Positions 1-10,599 of a DNA stretch of 64,000 bases are shown in pieces. The stretch comes from Tolypeutes matacus (lineage: Eukaryota; Chordata; Mammalia; Cingulata; Chlamyphoridae), in the NCBI GenBank assembly GCA_026826555.1, contig JAKSZT010054565.1, positions 9,258,608 through 9,322,607 on the forward strand. The letters run 5' to 3'. Numbering within the stretch: the stretch's first letter is position 1; each line of letters opens with the position of its first letter. The notes below the pieces were generated by a model. That model saw only the letters and a list, made by a program, of their open reading frames with translations, was not told the origin of the DNA and searched no databases. The position numbers and the translations under genes were made by a program.

Positions 1-335
1 TTGGAGTAATGAAATTGTTCTAAAATTTTTGAGATGATGAATGTACAATATTGTGATTATACTAAAAGTTAATGATTATACTCTATGGATCGAATAGCCA
101 GAAACAGCAGCCATGTACAGTGGAGGAAGCACACAGAGATTGAGAGGTGAGGAATTTTCTTGTGCATTTGTCTATTTTATGTTATTATTGAAATAATGAA
201 AATGCTCTAACAATGATTTAAATGATGAATGCACAACTATGTGATTATTCCAAATACCACTGATTGCACACTTTGGATGAAGTATGCTTTATTAATATGT
301 ATCAATAAAATTGATTTGTTAAAAAATATATACAG
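1..335 (+). mobile_element. L1 3'-end fragments (two copies, one broken)
   Basis: Bases 1-90 and about 105-335 both carry the xenarthran-style L1 3' UTR end: 'aataatgaaaatg(t/c)tctaa', then 'gatgaatgcacaac.atgtgatta', then 'tatcaataaaattgattt'. The second copy includes the upstream stretch 'agagattgagaggtga' and has no SINE in it. It therefore serves as the empty-site comparison for the SINE-bearing copy at 14.58-15.25 kb. The family is assigned by similarity among copies within this window. Confidence 0.7.
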
Positions 336-500
336 AGTTTCTATTTGGGATGATGGAAAGGTTTTTGTAATGGATGGAGGTGATGCTAGCACAACACTGT
401 GAAAGTAATTAATAGCTCTGAATTACATATTTGTTGTTTTGGGGGAAATTTTAGGTTGTATATATGTTACTAGAAGAGAACTTTTTAAAAAGTCCATGGA
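336..500 (+). mobile_element. older L1 3'-end fragment
   Basis: The text 'atggatggaggtgatgctagcacaacactgtg...' is the generic mammalian L1 3' UTR pattern. It is partly repeated at 8200-8320, which has the same 'gaaattt.aggt..tatatgttactagaa' continuation. It is truncated at both ends. Nothing else is recognisable before exon 6 of ITFG1 at 893. Confidence 0.55.
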
Positions 501-892
501 ATTTTAATTATCTAATTTAAAAAGTCTTTGAATATTTTTTGTACATAAGCTAAATATTTTCTTTTAATTTATTTTACAGCATCTATTAGTCAACAAACAA
601 TTTTCAAATGGAAAGGGAAATAATCAGTCAACAATGTATCCAAATTTTCAAGAATTCAAAATAAATGGAGACTTCAAAGTTTGAGGTGGTTAAGAATAAT
701 AACAGACATTTTTTATTACACACAATAATTTATCTAGATTTCCAATACCACTTTTTTATAGCTGATTAACTATCATTATGGATTTAACTTTCAGTTCATA
801 AGAAGATGAATACTGACTACAGAGTGAGGAAATAAAATCTCAAGATTCTTTGGCAAGTCTACACAAATATTTCACATTCATGTGCAACTTAC

Positions 893-987
893 CTGCTGTA
901 AAATCTTCAGTCAGATCAATAAATGCATGAGAATGTGGAATTCGCATTTTATTTGCAGTGGTCAATGCAGGATGCCATGATAAATTC
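893..987 (-). CDS. ITFG1: ITFG1 exon 6 (last exon in window)
   Basis: Minus-strand exon with acceptor 'tttttgaag' and donor 'gtaagttg'. It completes a split Arg codon, then encodes NLSWHPALTTANKMRIPHSH and continues AFIDLTEDFTA, leaving one base (G) of a split Asp codon. The length of 95 bp is 1+31 codons+1. It corresponds to about residues 187-219 and contributes beta-propeller sequence. The next exon (expected to start with Asp then LFL) is outside the window. Confidence 0.93.
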
Positions 988-1083
988 CTTCAAAAAATAA
1001 AAGTAGTAATTTTCTTAATGTAAACATCAAATGAGCTTTGTTTTAAATGAGAAAAATCTCCAAACGCAAAGCTTTAAAAAGTG

Positions 1084-1994
1084 TATATTTTTATTGATAT
1101 ATTTCACAAACCATAAAATTCATTTTTGAAAGTGTACAATTCAGTGCTTTTCAGCATATTCATTAAGTGTGCAATCATCATCACTATTTACTTCCAAAAC
1201 TTTTCATTGCTCTAAAAAGAAATCCCATACCCATCAGCCGAGACTCCTCATTGTCCTCTCTCCACAGCCTCTGGCAGCCATTAATCTAATTTCTGTCTAT
1301 AAGGATTTGTCTGTTCTAGACATTTCATGTAAATGCAATCATATAATATGTGTTTTTTTTCATCTTTTTTTTTAACTTAGCATAATGCTTTCAGGGTTCA
1401 TCTATGTGAAAACATGTATCAATAGTTCATTCCTCTTTATGGCCAAATTAATATTCCATTGCATGGACATTTATGTATTCATCAGTTAATGGATGTCTGG
1501 GTGATTTATAGTCTCTGATTATTAAAATTGTTGTTATGAACATTTCTGTACAAGATTTTACATTGACTTATGTGTTCAATTCTCTTAGATAAATACCTAG
1601 GCATAGATATGTTGGGTCATATGATAGCTCTATGTTTAGCATTATTTAGAAATTACCAAACTTTTTTATTTTTTTTTATTTTTTATTTTTTATTTTATTT
1701 TATTTTTTTTTTAAAGATTTTATTTATTTATTCATTTATCCCCCCCTTGCTGCTTGTGCTCGCCGGGTCAGCCAACCACGCCGTGCTGGCGGCCCTGCCC
1801 TCACCAGGAGGCCCCGGGAACCGAACCCGGGGCCTCCCATATGGTAAACGGGAGCCCTACTGACTGAGCCACAGCCGCTTCCCCAAACTTTTTTAGAGTA
1901 ACCACATCATTTTACATTCACAAAAGCAACGTTACAAGGGTCCCATTTTCTTTATATCCTTGCCAAAACTTGCCATATTCCCATTTTTAATTAT
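1084..1994 (-). mobile_element. L1 3' region, minus strand (first part)
   Basis: Plus-strand text 'ttattgatatatttcacaaaccataaaattca', 'gtgtacaattcagtg', 'tttcatgtaaatgcaatcatataatatg' and 'catagatatgttgggtcat' is the antisense of an old L1 3' end and ORF2 terminus. A SINE (1664-1884) interrupts it, and an ERVL-type element separates it from its continuation at about 3296. Confidence 0.8.
1664..1884 (-). repeat. DAS-type tRNA-derived SINE
   Basis: Reading on the minus strand, the element starts 'ggggaagcggctgtggctca' and has a box B-like 'ggttcggttcc'. It continues through 'ggcctcctggtgagggcag' and ends in an AT-rich tail (T-rich on plus, 1664-1715). It is flanked by the direct repeat 'aaactttttta' at 1658-1668 and 1885-1895, a target-site duplication inside the host L1. 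The tRNA-like head is intact. Confidence 0.93.
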
Positions 1995-2849
1995 TGCCTA
2001 CTGTGATGATTTCTTCAGGGCAGGGAGGAGGTGGAGACTCCTTGGGGCAGTCTTGAGATTGGGCAGTGCAGACTTGAGTTTGGCTGGTACCCGCCTTAGG
2101 GCTGGAAGAGGTTCAGATTCCCTGGGGCAGGCTGGAGGCTGTGTGATACAAGCTTGACACTGTGCGGGCTCCACAGGGCAGACCATCACAGGTTTATGTG
2201 GCAAAGTCTCAGCAGAATTTAGGGTTTCAATGTCCCCACGATACCATCTTCAACCCATATGTCTCCATCTCAATCCTCAGAGTTCCATTCCTTTCCAATC
2301 AATGCCCTCACTTTAACAGCAGACATCCTGCAAGGTTGAGATTTTAGTTTCTGTTGTAACTCTACTTGCACAATGAGACTCTGAGTCTGGTTTTCAGAGA
2401 TCTCAAGTCTGTGACTGCACGAAATAAGATTTTTCTTTCACAGCACACACAGAAACTTTCACATCATTCATGTGGTGCTTAAGTTGCAAATTTGAAGCTT
2501 TTTGCTCATCCTTTTCTTTTGTAACGGTATCCAGCATATTTAGGAACAGCCAGCCAACATCATTGTACCTTTTAACTCCACAAAACTCTGTTAAGGTGTT
2601 AAAAACATTCTTGGCCAGATCCATGCCTCTTATAAGTATGGCAGTATTCGTATCCAGTGGTGATATTTTGTGTATCTCTATTGCCAACTCATGCCATGGA
2701 CTGTCAGTGGCCTCCTGATTATTGGAATGAGTCAGTGCCCTTGAATCTAATTAAAGTAGAGAGCCAATTGCAAAACTCCCAGAACCAATTCAGAAATCTC
2801 ATTTTTAAGATTCTGTTTCTCAAGAACCACCCCCCTTCTGGAACCAAGC
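1995..2849 (-). pseudogene. ERVL-type internal region, gag-like remnant
   Basis: Adjacent to the LTR at 2850-3291, a minus-strand reading carries gag-like text. It includes an ORF of about 90 codons over 2403-2687 containing CGVKRYNDVGWLFLNML, then VRALIGKEW further on, with stops between segments. Just inside the LTR is 'cttggttccagaaggggggtgg', which resembles the ERVL leader and tRNA-primer site. Only the start of the internal region survives; pro, pol and the second LTR are missing. The ERVL assignment is inference from LTR end, leader and gag-like text, without a database search. Confidence 0.55.
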
Positions 2850-3291
2850 TGTATTAGTAAGGGTTCCCTAAGGAAACAGAACAGACAGGAGATATTTGTA
2901 AGTAGTATGAGATTTTATAAAATTCTCTCACGTGACTGTGGGAATGAACAAGTCCAAATCCCACAGGGCAGGCTCACACCAGTGGCTCTGATGAAGGTCC
3001 ATGGTGAGTTCCCCAGGAGATATTGGCTCTCTGAAGTAGAGATGGGAATTCTCTCTCTGAGTGCTGTAATCACTTCCTCTTTTAAAGCCTTTAACTGATT
3101 GGATGAGATGTCATTCCTTGTTGATGGCAATCTCTTTAGTTGATTGTAGATTTAATTAGCTGTCTATGCAACCAACTCACTGATGATTGAAGTCCGTGAA
3201 ATGTCCTTGTATTACAACTAGCCCAGTGTTTGCTTCATCAAACAAATGAACATCATTACCTGGCCTAGCTGACATATTAGTCTAACCATCA
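2850..3291 (-). mobile_element. ERVL/MLT2-like LTR
   Basis: On the minus strand it begins 'tgatggttagactaatatg' and ends '...ctgtttccttagggaacc' followed by 'cttactaataca', the usual TG...CA format with the typical ERVL-type LTR terminus. It interrupts an older minus-strand L1 whose two halves sit at 1084-1994 and 3296 onward. It is diverged and ancient. Confidence 0.65.
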
Positions 3292-3295
3292 CATC

Positions 3296-3881
3296 TATCT
3301 AGTAGGTGTGAAGTGGTACGTAATTGTGGTTTTGATTTGTATTTCCCTAATGATTAATGATGTTGAGCATCTTTTCATGTGCTTGCTGGCCATCTGTTTA
3401 TCTTCTTTGGATAAATGTCTACTGTAGTCATTTGTCCTTTTAAAAAAATTATATTGTGGTAACATATATATATAACTTGAATTTACCATTTTACCTATTT
3501 TGAGTGTACAATGTAGAGGCAGTAATTACATTTACAATGTTGTACTATCATCATCACCATCCATTACCAAAACTTTCACCACCTCAAACAGAAACTCATT
3601 AAGCAATAACATCCCATTGCTCCTCTCCTCCTGATGCATGGTAACCTGTAATTTACTTTCTGCCCCTGTGAATTTGTTTATTCTAGATTATTTCATCTAA
3701 GTGTAATCATACAATATTTTTCCTTTATTGCCTGACTTATTTCACTTAGCACAATGTTTTCTAGGATTATCCACGCTGTAGCATGTATCAGAACATCATT
3801 CCTTTTTACGGCTGAATAATATTCATATATATATATATGCCATATTTTGTTTACCCATTCATATATTGGCAAACATTTGGG
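3296..3881 (-). mobile_element. L1 minus strand (continuation plus a second 3' end)
   Basis: 3296-3436 is L1 ORF2 terminus in antisense: 'ttgatttgtatttccctaatgattaatgatgttgagcatctttt'-type text, encoding [15 protein letters not shown] on minus. 3437-3881 is a second antisense L1 3' end ('gtgtacaatgtagaggc', 'gtaatcatacaatattttt', 'ttcacttagcacaatgtttt'). It stops abruptly at the poly-T tract 3882-3898. Confidence 0.75.
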
Positions 3882-5090
3882 TTTTTTTTTTTTTTTTTAG
3901 TATATACTGGACCTCATCTTTAATTTAAACAAGACAGTAAAAACAAAAACAAACAGAATTCATAAAATCTAATTTTATTGTTTCAACTAAATCCCCATAA
4001 TAAAATGCCATGGTAATAGGAAAATGTTAAAAATAAGTTGGGAAGTTGAATTTAGCATTTATTGTAAGGTAATTCATGCCAATCAACTAGACTGTTTATC
4101 CTTTCATACTATACAAAGTTAGCAATCTTTAAAATAATTTCAATTAAGTCCAATTTAATAATAGTTGATTCATTTCTTTTTAAGGTAGGCCATTTACTCA
4201 TCAGTTCTGTAAATTCTAAGCATTAAAGCATTTTTAATTATCAGGAAAATAATTAGACTCAGGAGATTCTATGACAAGTTTAACACAGAGTAATTTCAGA
4301 AGACTTCCCTAACATTTCTAATAAATTTGTAATTATAGGCCAAAAATGAATTAAATACCAGGTCTTTATAGAGTTGAGCTTGATGAGGTTGTTCATGTGG
4401 CTCTGTCTTTAATTACCACCTGAGCAGTTATTGATCTTATTCCCTGCAGAATTTTTAACAGGTTCACTTTGAAATAAGTCATAGCTAGACTTCTGGAAAA
4501 CCTCAACTAATTTGTGACATTTTGTTCAAGGAGATTTAAGCAGATGCATATGAATATGTATATATATGCATATGTCAAATGAGGACTCTAGAACAGTGAT
4601 AAAATGAAATTTATAAAGTGGCCTACTATGGGGCAAATTCAATAAAAACATGAGTTTTATTTGATCTATACATTGATTTAAAAGTCTTGGTAATATATAT
4701 GCCAAGACATTTTAAAAAATCAGATTTCAGATAAAAATTTATATTTCCAGATTCTTGTAAAATATTAGAAGTCTGGCACCCAACTGTTCTATTTCAGACA
4801 GAGTTAGAACCTAGAGGCAACTGAAATCACAACCTTTACAAACTACATATTCACTTTGATATCTTTCTTGGCCATGTTAGACATTTGAGTTTGTAAGTTC
4901 TAACAAAGCATTAATTGTAATCTTGTTTTCTTGAATATTTCAAATCAATATTCAAATATTTCATGGCATTTTAGATTTTATACTTTGTCAGTGATGCTCT
5001 TGTATTTTACATTTACATCTCTTTAAAAGCAGTAGAAGATCCTCACAGTTTGTTTACTACAGTGTCTACTAAACATTCTGATTTTTACCA
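3882..5090 (-). other. possible retroposed mRNA 3' UTR (unassigned)
   Basis: A run of 17 T (3882-3898) directly precedes unique-looking sequence. On minus this is a poly(A) tail preceded 20-25 bases upstream by ATTAAA (3919-3924), a canonical alternative polyadenylation signal. The body (to about 5090, before a G-rich tract) resembles UTR sequence with no long ORF. I could not find a clear target-site duplication or recognise a parent gene, so this is only a candidate retrocopy. Confidence 0.3.
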
Positions 5091-5173
5091 AGGTGGGGGG
5101 GGGAGGGGAGAGGAAGAGCTGTTTCTTTTTGTAGCAAATTTTAAGATGGTTGAAACTTTAATATGAACATATA

Positions 5174-5562
5174 TGTTAAAACAAAAACTTGAGCAAAATT
5201 TGATTAAATCTCAGGGAGTTTTATTGAATCAGTTCATGAATTGGGGAAATTTCAATTGCCACAAGATAAAGAATTTCGCTGAACAAAAAGAGCAATAGGC
5301 TTTTATCGACAGAACACAGGAGTACACTGGGGAGAAGTTTTCATTGGTTAATGCAGACTACATTTCCTAATATGGTTTTTGCAAGAGGTTGCTTAGCAAT
5401 AAGGAAGTTAGCGGGTTTAAGAGTAGGGCATTGGCAATAGCTGATTTAAATTTTGTTTTCTGGGCAAGATGGGAATTTACAGGAAATAGATAGTTGGTTT
5501 TGCTGACGTGGGGCTTAGCACAGGCACCTCTTATTTATCAATTAAATAATATTTTATTATCA
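5174..5562 (-). mobile_element. gammaretrovirus-like 3' LTR
   Basis: On minus the LTR starts TG right after a polypurine tract ('aaaagggggg', plus 5566-5575) and ends '...tttttgttttaaca'. It shows LTR landmarks in order: a CCAAT box ('ttaaccaatgaaaac'), a TATA-like 'tcgataaaag', and a poly(A) signal 'ttcaataaaactc'. Length about 389 bp. It is the 3' LTR of the internal remnant at 5563-7700. No matching 5' LTR is visible in the window. Confidence 0.75.
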
Positions 5563-7700
5563 ATTCCCCCCTTTTGATCTGGACCTAGGCCAAGTAGAAG
5601 GCTGAGATAAAAATTTAAGGCATGGGAGGAACTGATGCAGCACAAGCGGTTGAGTGCCTGCTTCCCATGTACAAAGTCCCAGGTTCGATCCCCAGTACCT
5701 CCAAAAAAAAAAGGGGGGGGGGATTAAGGCATTAGTGCCACTCTCAGTTACCATCTGCTGGTTTTAGATGGCTCTGGTAGGTGATTAACTCTAGGTTACA
5801 TATGTCGAGGGACTGGTCATTTTTGTTCTCTTCACAATTCTATAGCTTTAGGTGGATGGACACTATCTGGCAAGATGGGTATAACCATTTAACATTTTTG
5901 AGAGGATACAGTATTTGAGAGAGGCTAGTATGATTATAATGAGTAATAAAATGCCCAATGTTTGGAGTATGCTTTTAAGCCAAGGACCCCAGGACCCAAA
6001 CCAACAGAAATCAAAGAGATCAAAAAAATAATCCCAAGGAAAGACTCACTTGTTTTAGCCACGTGTCTTGTCTATTTTCTGTAACTACATTTCAGCTGCC
6101 CCAGAAGTGTTTATCCAAGTGCAGTAGGTGGTACTGATGACAGCACAAACTGTTCCTTGCTCATCCAGCAAGTAGTCAAGCGCAATTCTATTATCTAAAA
6201 CAATTCTAGCTAAAGAAACTAAAGATTTTTGTTGCACAGCAATAGCTTTTGCAGTAGAATCAACAATTTATCCTACTGTTATAAATTTCTGATTGTATTT
6301 TCTTTGGTGTTCATTCTTAAGCAAGGGAACAAGAGTCTAATGAAAGAGGCATTTTTGGCATCAGTGACATCCCCAGGAAATTTGTTTGGCTTGGGAATGT
6401 AAATTAAGTGGAGTAATCCAGTGTCAAACTTTGGATTTGTTATGAATTTCTAAGGGAACAAGAAGAATTCCTGGATCACTTTTATTCTTTTGGGTGATAA
6501 GTGAATTCCTTCAGCATATAAATCATGACTCAAGCAGTGGTCTTTCTCTTGAGTAAGCTGAAGTTTATCCTTTGAGACTTTATATCCCTTTCAGCTAGCT
6601 GTAGAGAAAATAGAATCTTTCAAGATCTCTTTAATAGAAAAGCAGAACAATAAATTGTCCACATATTGTAATAGAGTGGAGCAACTGGAGAACTGTAGGT
6701 GCTCAGGTCCTGCTGTAATACTCAAGAGAAATAAGAAGGTGCCTCTGTAAAGCCTGGAGGCCTAACTGTCCAGGTGTATTGCTGATTATCAACATGAAAG
6801 GAAATACATACTATCTCCATCTACTGGAATGCTGAAGAAAGCACAGTATAGATCTATAACTGTAAGCCATTTAGAATCAGGAGGAACCTGGGATAACAAA
6901 ATATTTGTGTTTGGAACTACAGGAAAGTGACGGATGACTAATTTGTCAATACTTAAAATACCATCTGTAACCATTTGGTTTCTTTATAGGTAAAATAGGA
7001 GTATTACAAGAACTGGTAGAGGGAATAATTAGTCCTTGAGATACTAAGGCTTTAGCTACTGAGGTTAGTTCAGCAATGGCTTCTGATTTTAATAGATATT
7101 GAGGAAGTTTTGGTAAGGGTTTCGATGTGCCTATGTGCATTTTTATAGGTTGTATACTTTGGATTCTCCCTATGTCAATACTGGCTAGATATAGCCATAG
7201 AGATTTTGGTATAGGAGATAGGGTGGGATGTCATGAGTAATTTCCTCATTCTCAACATCTAATAAAATTGGCATATGAGGTCTGCCTCACTGAATTCAGG
7301 AAATTCTAAAGAGAGCTCTTCCTCTGGGGAGAAGCTAATTAATTGTGCCTCTCATTTTTGATAGCAGGTTTCTTCTCAGAAGATTTATGGGGGCAGAGTG
7401 GCAAAGCAAAAAGGAATATTTTTCAATAAAAGGGCCTAAAGACATTTGGATTGGTTGGGATAAATCCTCCCATTGGGCTTTATTGCTATCTCCCACTATC
7501 ATAATTTCCTTTTGACCCAAGGGACCTGCTGCTTTAACAGTGTGGGGTTCAGAGTGTGGCCCCAGTATCTACAAGAAACTTATATGACTGAGGGCAATCT
7601 CTTCTCCAATGGCCAGGTTGATTTCTAGGCTATTGTTTGGGCATTTGATTTCTGGACTTAAAATTGTAATTGGTTGCAAATTAACTGCTCCATTTAATCT
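5563..7700 (-). pseudogene. endogenous retrovirus internal remnant (pro, RT, env TM)
   Basis: Old, defective proviral DNA on the minus strand. In minus-strand order it has a protease-like segment (about 7640-7330), an RT N-terminal segment (about 7140-6790: 'TPILPIKKPNGYRW', then 'PPDSKWLTVIDLYCAFFSIP'), and a degraded active-site motif reading YVDN (6654-6665) where the family has YVDD. The next recognisable text is env transmembrane subunit: the 'LDYLLDEQG' segment at about 6190-6150, then a cysteine motif in which the CC doublet reads YC (6121-6147), then a hydrophobic membrane anchor (about 6010-5890). RNase H, integrase and env surface sequence are absent. Several stops and frameshifts show it is non-functional. 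A SINE lies within it. Confidence 0.75.
5624..5723 (+). repeat. short DAS-type SINE
   Basis: The tRNA-like body begins 'gggaggaactgatgcagcac', contains 'ggttcgatcccc' (box B), and ends in A10 then a G tract. It is flanked by the direct repeat 'ttaaggcat' at 5615-5623 and 5724-5732. It is inserted in the env-3' region of the provirus. The tract of ten G after the A tail is unusual and may be an assembly or replication-slippage artefact. Confidence 0.85.
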
Positions 7701-7754
7701 ACTTTTGCATATGTTTGAAATTTTCCATAATAAAAAGTTTAAAAAAAAAAAAAG
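7690..7754 (+). mobile_element. short L1 3' terminus with poly(A)
   Basis: 'gcatatgtttgaaattttcc' followed by 'ataataaaaag' and A13 is a common mammalian L1 3' terminus. It abuts the protease end of the provirus and may mark its truncation point. Only about 65 bp remain. Downstream to about 8190 I see no recognisable feature. Confidence 0.5.
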
Positions 7755-8189
7755 CAACTTATGCTAAATGTCTGTCATAAAACCCAATTAGCAAAGCCAG
7801 TCCTCCTGGTCTAATCAATCTCGAAATGAAAGGTTTTTTTTTTTCTCCAAAAGAGTTTGATCTTATTTTTTCTATTCAAATAATTGTGTTAATATGTGTT
7901 TAAAGGAATATTATAAAAACAACTAAAAAATTACAGATTATATACTGTAGGACAGATTACTAAAATTTAAGTTTAAAACAATATAATTCCAGTAAAATTG
8001 ATTTATCTATTTTTAAAAAATAGGTTAAAAACAAGATAGTAAAGCAACATTCTGTTTATCATTAGTTAATTTTTAGCAATGCAATACAAAGCAACTAAAA
8101 TAATTTGTGGTCTGATAAAAGACATAATAGTCGTTGAATGTGTATACATATTGATTTCTGATGTCTCTAGCTTTTGGAATAGACTTCAC

Positions 8190-8735
8190 AAATTAGAAAT
8201 CAGACTTAAAGGTTTGGAAATGGATGGTGCTGATGGTAGCACATTATTGTGAGTGTAATGAACAGCACTGAATTATATAGGTGAATGCGGCTAAAGAGGA
8301 AATTTCAGGTCATATATGTTATTAGAATAAAAAATAACGATAAAACAAGACTATGTAACACATGGAACCTAATTGTAGATGATGGAGTATAGATAATACT
8401 ACAAGTATAAGAATGTTCTTTCATGAATTATAACAAATGTACAGCACTAATACAAGGTGTTAATAAAAGAGTGGTATATGGGGAAAAATACACCTAATGT
8501 TAACTATGGACAATAGTTAATAGTACTATTTTAATAATCTTTCATCAATTGTAACAAAGGTAACAACTGTTAAAAAAAAAAATAGCTCAATTACAAAAAA
8601 GTGCTATGATCAACTGTAACAAATGTTCCGCACCAATGCAAGGTGTTGGTGATGGGGTAGTATATGGGAATCCTGTATTTTCTGCATGATTGTTCTGTAA
8701 AACCACACTTCTCTAATAAAAACATTTTTAAAAAT
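8190..8735 (+). mobile_element. L1 3'-UTR fragments
   Basis: 'aaatggatggtgctgatggt' then 'agcacattattgtgag' (8215-8255) and 'acaagtataagaatgttctt' then 'tcatgaattataacaaatgt' (8400-8440), ending 'cttctctaataaaaacat', form an L1 3' UTR. The 8340-8730 part matches 27660-27950 closely, including the 'tacaaggtgttaataa' segment, so the two belong to one L1 family. There is an internal duplication of the 'aattgtaacaaa' unit. Confidence 0.65.
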
Positions 8736-8821
8736 CACAAATAACATTTCTTATTCCATTAGACATAGCAAACTTTTCTTATGACTTTAATATGAGAAAC
8801 GTATACACTGAAATTAATTAA

Positions 8822-9150
8822 TTGGGGAGCTGATTTGGCTCAGGCAGTTGGGCACCTGCCTCCCACATGGCAGGTCCCAGGTTTGGTTCCTGGTGCCTCC
8901 TAAAGAAGACAGACAATGAGCAGACAACAAGCAGACAACAAGCAAAAAACAACAAGCAAAAACAATGAGCAGAGAGCAAGCAAAAACAAAATGAGCAGGG
9001 AGCAGATGTGGCTCAAGCAGTTGGATGCCCGCGTCCCACATGGGAGGTCCTAGGTTCAGTTCCCAGTGCCTCCTAAAGAAGAAACAAACATGCAATGAAC
9101 AGACAATGAGCAAAAACAATGAGCAAACAGACAAGGGAGCCATCGGTTGT
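8822..9150 (+). repeat. two tandem DAS-type SINE units
   Basis: Two head-to-tail copies begin 'ggggagctgatttggctcag' (8824) and 'gggagcagatgtggctcaag' (8998). Each has a box B-like motif ('ggtttggttcc', 'ggttcagttcc') and a 'gcctcctaaagaaga' junction, followed by repeats of 'acaatgagca'. The pair ends in a G-rich tract near 9150. This is the dimeric or extended SINE form also seen at 28.1 kb. Confidence 0.85.
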
Positions 9151-9159
9151 GGGGGGGGG

Positions 9160-10080
9160 AAGGATTAACTGGCCCAACAAATAGCATGTAAATTTATTTA
9201 TTAATTTATTAATAGGAAGTAGAAAAAAATAAAAATTTCATGATAAAGATGCTTGATTTTAAACGGAATATTTTTTGATATAATTTGGTAAAATAGGTTT
9301 TAGCTACATTATAGAAAAATGCATACCAAATAGGAAAGAGATTATGTAAAAGTTTTACCCATGGGTTTTGTAGTCCTATAAAACATTCTTGTCACATTTG
9401 AAACAATCATTATTATTTGAAACTACTTAGGCATCAAAAGGACCTTCTTTCCAGCTAATATTGTGTACGAGGGATACAGTACTAAGAAGAGCTGAAAAGA
9501 TCTACATTTTTGGAATTCATTGTTTCTTATGGATGCTCTCTTTGCTTTGCTCTTTCAGGGCTTCCTCTCAACAATAATGGATTCTTTAACAATAGCTAGG
9601 GGATGGAGGAGACAAACAGTAAAAAGTGTTATTACTCCCACAACCCCATATTAGCACATCTAAATTCAGAATATCTTAATATGGATCCAAATGCCCCCTT
9701 TTGCAGCCAACCTTCATCTTAAGAGAAATACTGAAAGTTCTATTAACTTAGGATATCTTGATTAATTACAAAAGGAAGCTTCCCTTGTGTTTGGTGTGTT
9801 GTGGGTTTTCACACCTCAGGAAATGCAAATAGGAAGGGTAAGGAATATGGCTTTAGGAAGGATTTAGGAAGGGTAAGGAATATGGCTTTCTCCTGTGAAG
9901 GAAGAGAAAGGGTATAGTGAAAATAAGCACATTCTCAGGCACATCAGTTATAGATAAGAGTACCTATGAAACCTGAGGCTCTAGAATGTGATATGCTTAA
10001 GAAAGTCTATGCTTGCATATTTCTTTGGAAGTCTTTACTTATCGTAAAGTAAGTAAACACAGAAAACAGTGCTGTGTTTC
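9160..10080. other. ITFG1 intron 5, no recognised feature
   Basis: AT-rich intronic sequence. The only local structure is a 20-base-scale tandem duplication near 9830-9890 ('aggaagggtaaggaatatgg' occurs twice, 30-odd bases apart). No convincing exon, RNA gene or repeat family is visible. Confidence 0.5.
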
Positions 10081-10084
10081 GAAA

Positions 10085-10560
10085 GATGGTCACATTATCT
10101 CTCATTCCTCATTTTTGCATTTTGATTTTGTCTGTCCTCTTCAAGAGGTAGAGTCTATAGCCACCTAGTCCCCTTTGAATCTTGGCTTAGTCCTTTGATC
10201 TTTTTTGATCAACAGAATACAGCATAAGTGATACCTTTTAACCCCTAAGGCTGAGCCTTAAAAGATCTGCAGCTTCTGCCCATACTCTGGAGTGTTTCTT
10301 CTTGGAACACAGCTACTATGCTATTAAGAAGTCCAAACTAGTCAAGTAGAGAGAAAGAGGCTATGTGAAGGAGCACTGAGGCACTAGACATGTGACTGAA
10401 GCTTTCTCAGGCCTTCCAGGCCCACCTAACCACAAGCTGAATGTAGCCAAGTGAATGACCCCAGTCAAATGACAGGTGGCCAAGAACTACCCAGCCAAGC
10501 CCTGCCCAAATTCCTGACTCCAATCCAAGGAAATGCACATAATATATCAGTCCTGGTACA
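10085..10560 (+). mobile_element. MaLR/MLT1-like LTR remnant
   Basis: The text has the layout of mammalian MLT1-type LTRs: 'agatggtcacattatctctc' near the start, 'cttggcttagtcctttgatc', 'tggccaagaactacccagcc' and 'aaattcctgactccaatcca' toward the 3' end. It is strongly diverged, with no clear TG...CA termini or TSD. Subfamily is not assigned. Confidence 0.4.
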
Positions 10561-10599
10561 TGACAGGAAAGGGGATAAATGGGCCAGGAGCGAAAACAC

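Noticed and set aside
8822..9150. Repeated 'acaatgagca' units suggesting a minisatellite or CRISPR-like array
   Set aside because: Unit spacing is irregular, the units belong to SINE 3' segments, and CRISPR arrays are not expected in a vertebrate genome.
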